Source of the DNA: Acanthopleura granulata
Lineage: Eukaryota > Mollusca > Polyplacophora > Chitonida > Chitonidae
Direction: 5' to 3'
Length of the DNA stretch: 64,000 nucleotides
NCBI GenBank assembly: GCA_016165875.1
Contig: JABBOT010000001.1
Location: forward strand, 9,737,306 to 9,801,305
Below the pieces are notes generated by a model. That model did not search any database and was not told where the DNA came from. It was given only the letters and a program-made list of their open reading frames with translations. Of the stretch, positions 11,501 to 20,758 are shown in pieces (within the stretch, counting starts at the first letter, position 1; every line of letters begins with the position of its first letter). The position numbers and the translations under genes are program-made.

Positions 11501-13427
11501 CCACCAATGTTAACACTGTTAAACCTCACCTGGCCACCAAGGTAAACACCCTGATCATCTGTCAATACAACCACTATGTTCACAGCCTTACTCTCTGCAT
11601 CTGTCATGTTTTACATCACCTAGTTCAACCTCACCTGGCCACCAAGGTAAACATCCTGATCATCCGTCAGTATAACCACTATGTTCACAGCCTTACCCTC
11701 TGCATCTGTCATGTTTTACATCACCTAGCTCAACCTCACCTGGCCACCAAGGTAAACGTCCTGATCATCTGTCAGTATAACCACTATGTTCACAGCCTTA
11801 CTCCCTGCAGCTGTCATGTTTTACATCACCTAGCTCAACCTGATCATCCTCAGTATAACCACTATGCCCTTACTCCCTGCAGCTGTCAGCTCAACCTCAC
11901 CTGGCCACCAAGGTAAACGTCCTGATTATCCGTCAGTATAACCACTATGTTCACAGCCTTACCCTCTGCAGCTGTCATCTTTTACATCATCTAGCTAAAT
12001 TTCACCTGACCACCCAGCTAAACATCCTGATTATCCGTCAGTATAACCACTATGTTCACAGCCTTACTCTCTGCAGCTGTCATGTTTTACATCACCTAGC
12101 TCAATCTCACCTGGCCACCAAGGTAAACACCCTGATCATCCGTCAGTATAACCACTATGTTCACAGCCTTACTCTCTGCATCTGTCATGTTTTACATCAT
12201 CTAGCTAAATTTCACCTGACCACCCAGCTAAACATCCTGATTATCCGTCAGTATAACCACTATGTTCACAGCCTTACTCCCTGCAGCTGTCATGTTTTAC
12301 ATCACCTAGTTCAACCTCACCTGGCCACCCAGGTAAACACCCTGATCATCCGTCAGTATAACCACTATGTTTACAACCTTACTCCCTGCAGCTGTCATCT
12401 TTTACATCACCTAGCTCAACCTCACCTGGCCACCAAGGTAAACGTCCTGATTATCCGTCAGTATAACCACTATGTTCACAGCCTTACCCTCTGCAGCTGT
12501 CATCTTTTACATCATCTAGCTAAATTTCACCTGACCACCCAGCTAAACATCCTGATTATCCGTCAGTATAACCACTATGTTCACAGCCTTACTCCCTGCA
12601 GCTGTCATGTTTTACATCACCTAGTTCAACCTCACCTGGCCGCCCAGGTAAACACCCTGATCATCCGTCAGTATAACCACTATGTTTACAACCTTACTCC
12701 CTGCAGCTGTCATCTTTTACATCACCTAGCTCAACCTCACCTGGCCACCAAGGTAAACACCCTGATCATCCGTCAGTATAACCACTATGTTCACAGCCTT
12801 ACCCTCTGCAGCTGTCATCTTTTACATCATCTAGCTAAATTTCACCTGACCACCCAGCTAAACATCCTGATTATCCGTCAGTATAACCACTATGTTCACA
12901 GCCTTACTCTCTGCAGCTGTCATGTTTTACATCACCTAGCTCAACCTCACCTGGCCGCCCAGGTAAACATCCTGATCATCCATCAGTATAACCACTATGT
13001 TCACAGCCTTACTCTCTGCAACCGTCATGTTTTACATCACCTAGCTCAATCTCACCTGGCCACCCAGGTAAACACCCTGATCATCCGTCAGTATAACCAC
13101 TATGTTCACAGCCTTACTCTCCGCAGCCGTCATGTTTTACATCACCTAGCTCAACCTCACCTGGCCACCAAGGTAAACGTCCTGATCATCCGTCAGTATA
13201 ACCACTATGTTCACAGCCTTACTCTCTGCAGCCGTCATGTTTTACATCACCTAGCTCAATCTCACCTGACCACCAAGGTAAACGTCCTGATCATCCGTCA
13301 GTACAAACACTATGTTCACAGCCTTACTCCCTGCAGCTGTCCCTGATCTGGTGCCTGTGTGTAGGAGTGTCAGTATGGTACCCAGCATTGTGAACATCAC
13401 TAGTAGGCCTACACCTGGCATCCACAT
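2505..13427 (-). CDS. GNS: GNS-A: N-acetylglucosamine-6-sulfatase, 12 exons, 518 aa
   Basis: A lysosomal exosulfatase (EC 3.1.6.14) that removes 6-sulfate from terminal N-acetylglucosamine of heparan and keratan sulfate. Exons in transcript order: 13427-13266, 11145-11086, 10520-10317, 9892-9827, 9468-9370, 8620-8453, 7531-7449, 6820-6702, 5500-5406, 3772-3551, 3291-3181, 2672-2505. They sum to 1557 nt in one frame with GT/AG borders. The ATG opens a hydrophobic signal peptide ([19 protein letters not shown]). The sulfatase domain has metal ligands in TDDQD (D45, D46), the formylglycine site C81 in CCPSR, K92 and H95, and SDNG (D315, N316). The Cys-rich C-terminal domain starts in exon 11 (CVCED). 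Length is close to human GNS (552 aa). Exon 6 has an unusual donor (AAGT|GTACGT). Exons 1, 3, 5, 8 and 9 are flanked by arrays copied from their own edges. Exons and family are clear; transcription is inferred. Confidence 0.94.
4235..5405 (-). repeat. Exon-9 3'-edge minisatellite of GNS-A, 68-bp unit, about 17 copies
   Basis: The units are head-to-tail and 68 bp apart (for example 4441 and 4509). On the minus strand each unit repeats the end of exon 9, encoding variants of [19 protein letters not shown], followed by a CAG|GTGAG-type donor and a few intron bases. The array follows the real exon directly, so the gene offers a series of donor sites. Because 68 is not a multiple of three, the units rotate through the frames, which produces three overlapping spurious plus-strand frames of up to 248 aa. 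Units next to the real exon are the most degenerate, and those around 4440-4800 are nearly identical. Confidence 0.93.
6345..6475 (+). mobile_element. SINE fragment, 5'-truncated
   Basis: It holds the distal body of the SINE (GTGAAATATTCTTGAATAC) and the AAATAAATAAATAA tail in plus orientation. The tRNA-like head is missing. It lies in GNS-A intron 8. Confidence 0.8.
6821..7425 (-). repeat. Exon-8 5'-edge minisatellite of GNS-A, about 75-bp unit, about 8 copies
   Basis: Each unit reads, on the minus strand, as the end of intron 7 with its acceptor (TTGTACAG) followed by the first codons of exon 8 (variants of [12 protein letters not shown]). The real exon 8 is the last unit in transcript order. 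Several units are exactly 75 bp apart, so some stay in frame with exon 8. The unit at 6821-6895 is open and directly in frame with the exon. Confidence 0.93.
7656..7972 (-). mobile_element. Full-length tRNA-derived SINE with target-site duplication
   Basis: Read on the minus strand it starts GGCCTCCATGGCTCAGTCAG with an A-box, has a B-box (GAGTTCAAGTCC), a long conserved body and an AAATAAATAAAT tail. A 10-bp direct repeat, ACCCAATATA, flanks it (7646-7655 and 7973-7982). A stretch of about 34 bp just 5' of the B-box, covering the B-box's first bases, is tandemly duplicated (about 7850-7917). The layout resembles the mollusc-wide V-SINE type; the family name cannot be checked here. Confidence 0.88.
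8870..9369 (-). repeat. Exon-5 3'-edge minisatellite of GNS-A, 58-bp unit, about 9 copies
   Basis: On the minus strand each unit carries the last codons of exon 5 (variants of DYLTDLI) plus a donor of GTGAGTATC or GTGTGTATC type, then about 35 bp of intron. It follows the real exon end at 9370 without a gap. Several units also have an AG just before the exon-like part, so they resemble micro-exons of about 22 nt. Confidence 0.9.
10060..10316 (-). repeat. Exon-3 3'-edge duplication of GNS-A, about 133-bp unit, two extra copies
   Basis: Two diverged copies of the second half of exon 3 (the [10 protein letters not shown] to [13 protein letters not shown] part) and its donor lie directly downstream of the real exon end at 10317. 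The nearer copy, roughly 10184-10316, keeps the donor. The farther one is truncated and is altered at the exon end. Confidence 0.9.
11500..13265 (-). repeat. Exon-1 3'-edge minisatellite of GNS-A, 105-bp unit, about 17 copies
   Basis: Each unit repeats about 75 bp of the end of exon 1, including the metal-binding TDDQD codons and the LGGQ|GTGAG donor, followed by about 30 bp of intron. The array follows the real exon end at 13266. Spacing is 105 bp where measured (11525, 11630, 11735). One unit near 11830-11890 is shortened. This array fills most of intron 1. Confidence 0.93.
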
Positions 13428-13649
13428 CTTCAGTGTGCAGCTGTCAACATTTCAAACATTCGTTTCAGTTGGTGGGTAATTCAGTTTATAAAATCAACAC
13501 TTTGCACCTTTGTGTTCACACCTTTATGTCATACTCACCTCCAGCCCCAAAACAAGAAGCTTATTGATCTGAGAATTAACCAGCAGGTCTACACGTACGG
13601 TCTAGACTAGGTTGGTTCAAACAAGCACGCTAAATGTGTTCCATATTTA

Positions 13650-13835
13650 TTTATTTTATTGGTGTTTTTACATCATATTTCACTTACAATATGACAGGGG
13701 CCTGTCAGAACTTAAGGAAAACCCATGATCATCTGCAGGTTAATTGCTGGCAGACCTTTCCACATATGGCTGCATGAGCCTCCTGAGACACTGTCCTGCA
13801 CTGTTAGGGCACTAACCCTTGGCCAACATGCCTCT
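13650..13835 (-). mobile_element. Diverged SINE copy
   Basis: It shows the tail (TTTATTTATTTTATTGGTG on the plus strand), the body and a much-decayed head in minus orientation. It lies just 5' of GNS-A exon 1. Confidence 0.65.
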
Positions 13836-14709
13836 CATCTACAGATTCTGATATTTACCGAGTCGGTCGATGAATCTGTCAGATATATAAATATAACATC
13901 AAAGCTTAACTCCCTGAACGACACGTAGGCCTACTTTAAACCTACACATACGTGTAGCCTGTACCATCAACTCGGAGAACCTTAATTTACCTCAGCTACC
14001 AGAAGAATCAGAGGGTTTAATTTGGTAAACTTTAGTCAATACCGGCATCAGTTATTCATCTTGTCAAACTATATGCTTAGTAAATAACAGTCTGAAAGGC
14101 GTGTATAGCATATAACAGTCCGATAGGTGTCCAAGTACTTAAGCACTTGAGTGGAAATAGTACATGTATATGCCGGCTATCTCATGGCGTTGGACTGATA
14201 TAATTTCCGACTCAGGTGAAGATATGACTGACAGTGGCTGGCACTTCAGTCACATTCATATCGGGGATGGAAATGAAAGTGAAACCGGTTCCCGCGAAAG
14301 GCTACCTCCGCTGGCCTATTCCTTTACAACAACAACACGGAACCCACTCATCTAGTTATCACATATATCGTGCAATTTGTGAAGAATTGTCATGAAAATG
14401 CAAAAGAGGTGTGTACCTCGTAACCTTTCCGCGTCAAATCGATATAATGTTATAGTGGATAGCAAGCATCTACAAATTACACTGTGTGTAATAAAGCTTT
14501 CTACAGACATACATGTAGCATTCGAGTTATTCCCCCTTTAACTCCCACGGTTGTCTCCCTTGACGCTCATGTGTTTCAACCCAAATAATGTAGAGCTTTG
14601 GAAACATTTTTCCTCAGCGAAAAAAAATATTTTTGTCTGCATTTATTTCTTTTGCATACTTTTACAAAAATTTAGTTAAGGCACCTTAATTTCTCCTTAA
14701 CATTTGTGA

Positions 14710-15525
14710 TGATGGTCATGATCCATGTCTATCATCAAGCACCTTGATGATCATACTTTGTAAACACCAGTCACCAAGCACACTGACGTTATTACTTTTG
14801 TAAACATCAGTTACCAGGCATTCATCAAGCACCTTGATAATCACACTGTTGTAAACACCGTTTACCTGGATGGTCAAAGGTCACGTCTGTCACCAAGCAC
14901 CTTGATGATCAAATTTTGTAAACATGTTATGATCTCTCTATTTATGATCTTTTAAAATTCTCACACAGAACTGCATTTTTCATGATGGCCATGACCCATG
15001 TCTGTCACCAAGCACCTTGATAATCATACTTTTGTAAACACCAGTTACCTGGATGGTCACAGGTCATGTCTGTCACCAAGCGCCTTGATGATCACATTTT
15101 TGTGTTTATTTGATGTATTTGACACATGTTTTCTGCCGTACTGGCACTCAAGAATATTTCAATTATAGAACGACAGCCAGCATTACTGTGGGAGGTAACC
15201 CTGAGCCCTGAGGAAACCCACAACCATCTGCAGGTTGCCTGTGGACCTATCCACATAGGGCTGAAGAGGAAGCCAGCATGATTGAGCTCATAGCAACTAC
15301 ATTGGTGAAAAGCACTTGGGTCATAATACTGCCCTGTGGTGTTAACCCCCTCAGCCACGGAGGCCCCTCACACTTTTGTAAACACCAGTTACCATATCTT
15401 GAAGGTCATAGGCCATGTATTTCACCAGACACCTTAATGATCACACTTTTGTAAACACCAATTACAAGGCCCTGATGGTCACTTCTATAACTAAACACAT
15501 TTTTGTAAGCACTAGTTACCTTGTA
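14710..15525. repeat. Degenerate tandem repeat of GNS-A 5' flank, about 70-80-bp units
   Basis: The phrases CACCAAGCACCTTGATGATCA and TTTTGTAAACACCAGTTACC recur about ten times with variable spacing. A SINE interrupts the array at 15102-15368. There is no relation to GNS exon sequence. Confidence 0.7.
15102..15368 (-). mobile_element. SINE inserted in the 14.7-15.5 kb repeat array
   Basis: A near full-length, diverged element in minus orientation, ending in GGCCTCCGTGGCTGAGGGGG. The flanks CACATTTTTGT and CACACTTTTGT look like a decayed target-site duplication, although the array itself repeats that phrase. Confidence 0.75.
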
Positions 15526-16235
15526 CAGTCTTCTGAATATTCATTAACAAAACAATCCACACACACCAATGTTAAACAACTGTTGAGTGTCAAGTATCAA
15601 ACATTGCCACATTGAGCCATCCAGTGGAACAGAAAATTGCTCAGCGCCAGTGGAGAAGGCTGAAACTGTAATTATAATGATGTCAACATTCTGTCTCCAC
15701 AGACCAGACTGATATCTTTGACCTGGTTACTGTTATTTGTATTAACATTGTAAACAAGATTCCAACGAATTTCTTCCAAATAATCAACATGTTTTATTTC
15801 ACAATAAAATATCACAGTTTACCAGCTAGGTCATTCAGTTATGAGCATAAACATGATTTAAGTCCAACAACACAAAGACATTCCACAATTAAAAATACAG
15901 GTACATTAATTATGATCTATGAAGCTTTCAACAATTAGCACCATAAATTATAACAGTTTTTATCGATACACTGAAAGACATTAATGTTTCACAAACATAA
16001 CATCTATTCATTATGAGACTTCACCATTTTCACAAATTAAATGCATCAGAAGTTTCACCAATATATGGTCAATTATGAAAGTGTAACTAGTCAGTCAAAG
16101 AAAGTTTCACTCTTCTCACAATATGCCAATCAGGAATCAATATTTCACGAATAATGTCCATTTACTATCAGTTTAAACATAATGGCTATCAAACATATAT
16201 GGTGTCTTTCACAATTTGGTCCATCAGCTTTGAAG

Positions 16236-16241
16236 TTTATT
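16236..16241 (-). terminator. Polyadenylation signal after the spare GNS exon 12
   Basis: A minus-strand AATAAA 69 bases after the stop at 16310-16312. Another lies at 15793-15798. Confidence 0.45.
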
Positions 16242-16309
16242 GATGCAATATCAATGTTTCATTCGCAATTCTTTCTCCAAAGAACTTCTGCATTGTTCCA
16301 AAGATTGTC

Positions 16310-17047
16310 TTACTCATCCATGCTTTGAATTGGCTTTGGTTTCAAAGTTTGTTTGCAATTTTCTCCAGCACACCTGGCCATGGAGTACAGCAAGTTCTTG
16401 TACTTAGCAAGCCTTTCTGCCCCTAGACCAGGATAAAGGTTGGTAAGCTCAAAGGGGTCCTGTGTCACATCATAGTGTTCAATGAAATACTGTAAGAAGA
16501 CAAAAAATCAGCCATACTCAAGTAAATACAAGTTGTCAAACAAATATATATTCATACATTAAAACAGAATGACTCTTTCCCCTCCTGACCCCTTCACCAA
16601 TCAAAGTAAAATTCCCAATGTACCATGAACAAATGAAGTGATAAAACCCAACTGTGTTTATCATAATGCCTAATATGACGAGATTCATCACAAAATCTTA
16701 TCAAAGGATCTCCAGCAGCAAGGCCTACGTCGATATGAAACATCCGCAACGTCTTGTGAAAGAAAAGCTCCGGGTGATCATCACTGATAGCTGCTAACAA
16801 CTTTGGGAGAAAGTTGCAAAATACAAAGAAACTAACATAGTTTACCCAGTTTAACTGAAAAAATTCTCCATGAAAATTAGCTCCTAAGCATTGAAATAAA
16901 ATATATGTATAAAGTGTTGCACAATTGTCTTACATTTTCATCAGGAATCTCACAGTACTTGACATCAATGCCATCCTCTGTAACACGCACACAAGAAAAC
17001 GTGTTGTTTTTGGAGTCACACAAAGCAGGGCAGTAATTCTGGCATGC
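16310..17047 (-). CDS. Spare GNS exons 11 and 12 (partial third copy or alternative 3' end)
   Basis: Two exons with good borders: 17047-16934 (38 codons, starting ACQNYCPALC and ending EIPDEN before GTAAGAC) and 16489-16310 (59 codons plus TAA, starting YFIEHYDVTQDPFELTN). They match the C-terminal domain of N-acetylglucosamine-6-sulfatase: Cys-rich segment, KNNTFSCVR, then YDxxxDPFEL and a final pair of Cys. They are clearly more diverged from GNS-A and GNS-B than those are from each other. No exons 1-10 precede them before the GNS-B terminal exon at 20744. Both start in phase 0, the same as GNS-B exon 11, so GNS-B exon 10 could be joined to them. They are either the remnant of a third gene or an alternative C-terminus of GNS-B. 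The open frames and splice sites argue against simple decay. Confidence 0.82.
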
Positions 17048-17792
17048 CTGCAATTACAAATCAGCTACAAAATTAATTCGCAGACACATTTGTTTATGTG
17101 CTAAGTGTCACAGTCCATCAAATGTCTTTACCAGCGTCTTTCAAGCATCTTTAACAGTGTCCATCAAGAGTCTTTAACAGATCCATCAGGTATCTTTAAC
17201 AGGGTCCACTTAGCGTCTTTACGAGTCTACTGTCTTTAACAGTGTCTACCAAATGCCTTACCCATCTGTGAAGTGTCTCACTGTCAAGGCTTTAATGACA
17301 AGATGTTGGTGTCTGATTTTCATAACAAACCACTATGATAATCTGCCAAGCTGAACAGCTCAGTGAAAGGGTAAATGTACAGCTTCATACAGTGCCAGGG
17401 CTAAACCAGACAGGGTGTGACCACTGCAAGCAGAGTGTGATCGCTGCAAGCAGAGTGTGATCGCTACAGGCAGCTGCTGAGGTGAGGAAGAACTAGGGCA
17501 GCATCTCAGAACAGTTCCCTTTTATTTTCTGTCACATGAACACAAGGGAGGTGATAAAGAATAGGTGGTGTGGTATGGATTGAGGGAAGGTGCCTGGCAG
17601 GAGAAAGAGAGGAATGGAGAGTCCCTGAAGAAAACTATCTTCTCATTAGGCTATGCCATATGAAAACATATACATGTGATCATACTGTACCAGAACTACA
17701 TGGACAAGTTCAGCATTGCTGAAATGGCTGCTTCCATTCATCAAAAAGGACAGTCCAAAACTCAGGCTTCTTGTAATCCTGCATTTCATGTG

Positions 17793-18602
17793 ACGAGAAA
17801 ATATACCACTGTCCTCTGCTGACAATGTGACGAGAAAATATACCACTGCTCTCTGCTGAAAATGTGATGAGAAAATATACCACTGCCCTCTGCTGAAAAT
17901 GTGATGAGAATATATACCAGTACCCTCTGCTGACAGTGTGATGAGAAAATATACCACTGCCCTCTGCTGACAATGTGATGAGAAAATATACCACTGCCCT
18001 CTGCTGACAATGTGATGAGAAAATATACCACTGCTCTCTGCTGAAAATGTGACGAGAAAATATACCACTGCCCTCTGCTGAAAATGTGACGAGAAAATAA
18101 ACCACTGACCTCTGCTGAAAATGTGACGAGAAAATATACCACTGACCTCTGCTGACAATGTGACGAGAAAATATACCACTGCCCTCTGCTGACAATGTGA
18201 CGAGAAAATATACCACTGACCTCTGCTGACAATGTGACGAGAAAATATACCACTGCCCTCTGCTGAAAATGTGACGAGAAAATATACCACTGCCCTCTGC
18301 TGAAAATGTGACGAGAAAATAAACCACTGACCTCTGCTGACAGTGTGATGAGAAAATATACCACTGCCCTCTGCTGACAATGTGATGAGAATATATACCA
18401 GTACCCTCTGCTGACAGTGTGATGAGAAAATATACCACTGCCCTCTGCTGACAATGTGATGAGAAAATATACCACTGCCCTCTGCTGACAATGTGACGAG
18501 AAAATATACCACTGCCCTCTGCTGACAATGTGACGAGAAAATATACCACTGCCCTCTGCTGACAATGTGATGAGAAAATATACCACTGCCCTCTGCTGAC
18601 AA
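17793..18602. repeat. 37-bp minisatellite, about 22 copies
   Basis: A contiguous array of 37-bp units containing GAGAAAATATACCACTG, with few point variants. Three units make 111 bp, so all three minus-strand frames stay open with a 37-residue repeat of up to 318 aa. It lies between the GNS-B terminal exon and the spare exon 11. No exon similarity was seen. Confidence 0.93.
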
Positions 18603-20680
18603 AATACTGGTACAGAAATTTCAATTTTCTGTCCCCATGTATAATCTTAAATCTGCTCTTTCATGATATTACATTTCATTAACAATCAGTGAAATCATGG
18701 TAAACATACCAAGATGTTCTTTGATTAAAATGGATTCTTGCCACCTAGTAGTTATGAAAGATATCACTGATGGAAATAATAAAACTGAAGAACACAGGAA
18801 GAGGAGATATTAAGCAATCACCAGCACGCTAAAGTGTCATACCCTTCATGTAATGCTTTTCCTTGTCAATGCATATCCTAATATCGACTACACTTTAGCT
18901 TAATGCAGAATGTACTGATTTATAATCTTATTTATTCACGATGAGTTCTCTGCAATTTACACGTCATCTGTGTAAAAATATCTATTTTGTTTGTATCATT
19001 TAAATGATCAAATTGGATAACCTTGTGCTCTTGGATATGTCAGCAGACTGATATATCACAATAAGTTTATATTATATTTGTATGTTTGCTAATTTATAAG
19101 TGATTGTAACAAAATGGAATGAGTTAGTATCTGTTTATTGATATTACTGACTGCACAAATGCATGAAGTTTAATACATAACATAAACACTGAAATAATAC
19201 AAACATTATTTCAAACAAAACAGTACACACTCACCAAATTTGATATGTACTAAAACAGTAACAGGACATAAAAGATTTGATCACTTGCCTTTTGTCACAC
19301 ATTAAAATAACATGGAGTACATTTTCTATTCTAAATATAACATCTTCTACTCTAAATGAAGGAGCAAAAAATAAATAAGATTAGAGATGTGTTAACAAAA
19401 TGTTAACACATGTTAATGCCAACATCTAATTCATAGATTGTATGTGGAAACAAAAACAACAAAGGGCACTTACTGCTTCCATATTTACAATGTAAATTGA
19501 AACTACCACAACAATATAATAATTTAATTACAGAATTTGCCATTCTTAAAGAACTGGTCCCAATAGTAATAATAATCATGAACAATACATACAATTATTT
19601 GTCAGCACTGTAAATTTAGCTTTACATTCCAAAAAGTCTCTTAAAACCTTGTTAGCAAGATTTAAAAGTGATCTCTACCATGTACATTTAATGTACGGGT
19701 AATTGTCCATATACATAACAAGAAACCATAATAAAAATCAGGCCTATCTGTCATGTAATCTATAGAAGAAATACTTAATTACATCAAACTACATAGGACG
19801 TTTCTATCCCCTGAACTGACACATGCCTTGGGTTGTTAACTGACGCAGGAGATGGCACTTAATTCTCAGTACTTACGCACCCAAACCACTCCATCTAAGT
19901 GAATAAATTTTCCTGTAATAGGACTTGGGATTGTGTTGCTTTGTCCACTGGTATTTCGTAATAACAAATTATTTCTTCTCCACGAAGCATATCCTGAATA
20001 CGGCTTCTACTCCTGTTCCACTCACTCCTCTCATGTTTTTCTTCCTTAATTGTTTACCCTACATCAGACCCGCACAGCACACAGGGTGTGGGGACTGGGG
20101 ACTACAGGTTACTGTGGTCACAGCTATTCCATGTACCTACCTCAGGTTCTATTAAATACAAGGATGCTAAAATAAAATATAGAACGACAAGCTCAAATTA
20201 AAAATATGTACATTGATATTAACACAAACTAGCACCGATATACACATCAACACAATGCCCTTTATATATCATATTCTGTGTGTAAATAATAACATTTTAT
20301 TTACACGACTAGTAAAGTATATTCACAAAATTGTGTGCGAAAATCTTGTCCATGTAAGATGAAATGATTTGTGGGGCAGCTTGTACGTACAGAAGAGTGT
20401 GGCATGGCTGTTGATATATAGTTATGACAGCCATTTCCTCCAAAAGTAAATTACAAACCTGAATATGCCGTTTGATTTCATTCAATTTATTCAGCTCTCG
20501 ACAAGCTCAAGCTGAGGTGCTGTGACTTAAAATTATGTACATATATCTGCTGGCAATCCTCTTTACCTCAAATTTTCAGGTAAAACCTAAGACCATAAAG
20601 CTACACACGTTTACTCCTCATGATCACCTCTTCACTGTCATAAAACTCGTTACACAATCATGCAATATCATTAAAAACTT
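18603..20680. other. Intergenic or intronic AT-rich DNA, no gene seen
   Basis: I find no GNS-like exon and no other coding signal. If the spare exons belong to GNS-B this is intron. Otherwise it is the 3' flank of GNS-B. Confidence 0.5.
20486..20491 (-). terminator. Possible polyadenylation signal of GNS-B
   Basis: A minus-strand AATAAA about 255 bases past the GNS-B stop codon. Confidence 0.4.
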
Positions 20681-20758
20681 GTACTTGTGAGTCTGTTGTA
20701 CAGTTCAGGACCAGACCGTGTACTTGTGAGTCTGTTGTACAGTTCAGGACCAGACCGT
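20681..20758 (-). repeat. 39-bp duplication across the GNS-B stop codon
   Basis: Two copies at 20681-20719 and 20720-20758. The GNS-B stop (20744-20746) lies in the second copy, so the last coding bases (end TVWS) and the stop are repeated in the 3' UTR. Confidence 0.9.

Noticed and set aside
11485..11916. A 143-aa plus-strand frame
   Set aside because: It is the antisense of the 105-bp exon-1 array, open because 105 is a multiple of three.
17646..18624. A 318-aa repeat protein on the minus strand
   Set aside because: All three minus frames are open through the 37-bp array, so openness carries no coding information. There is no non-repeat domain.
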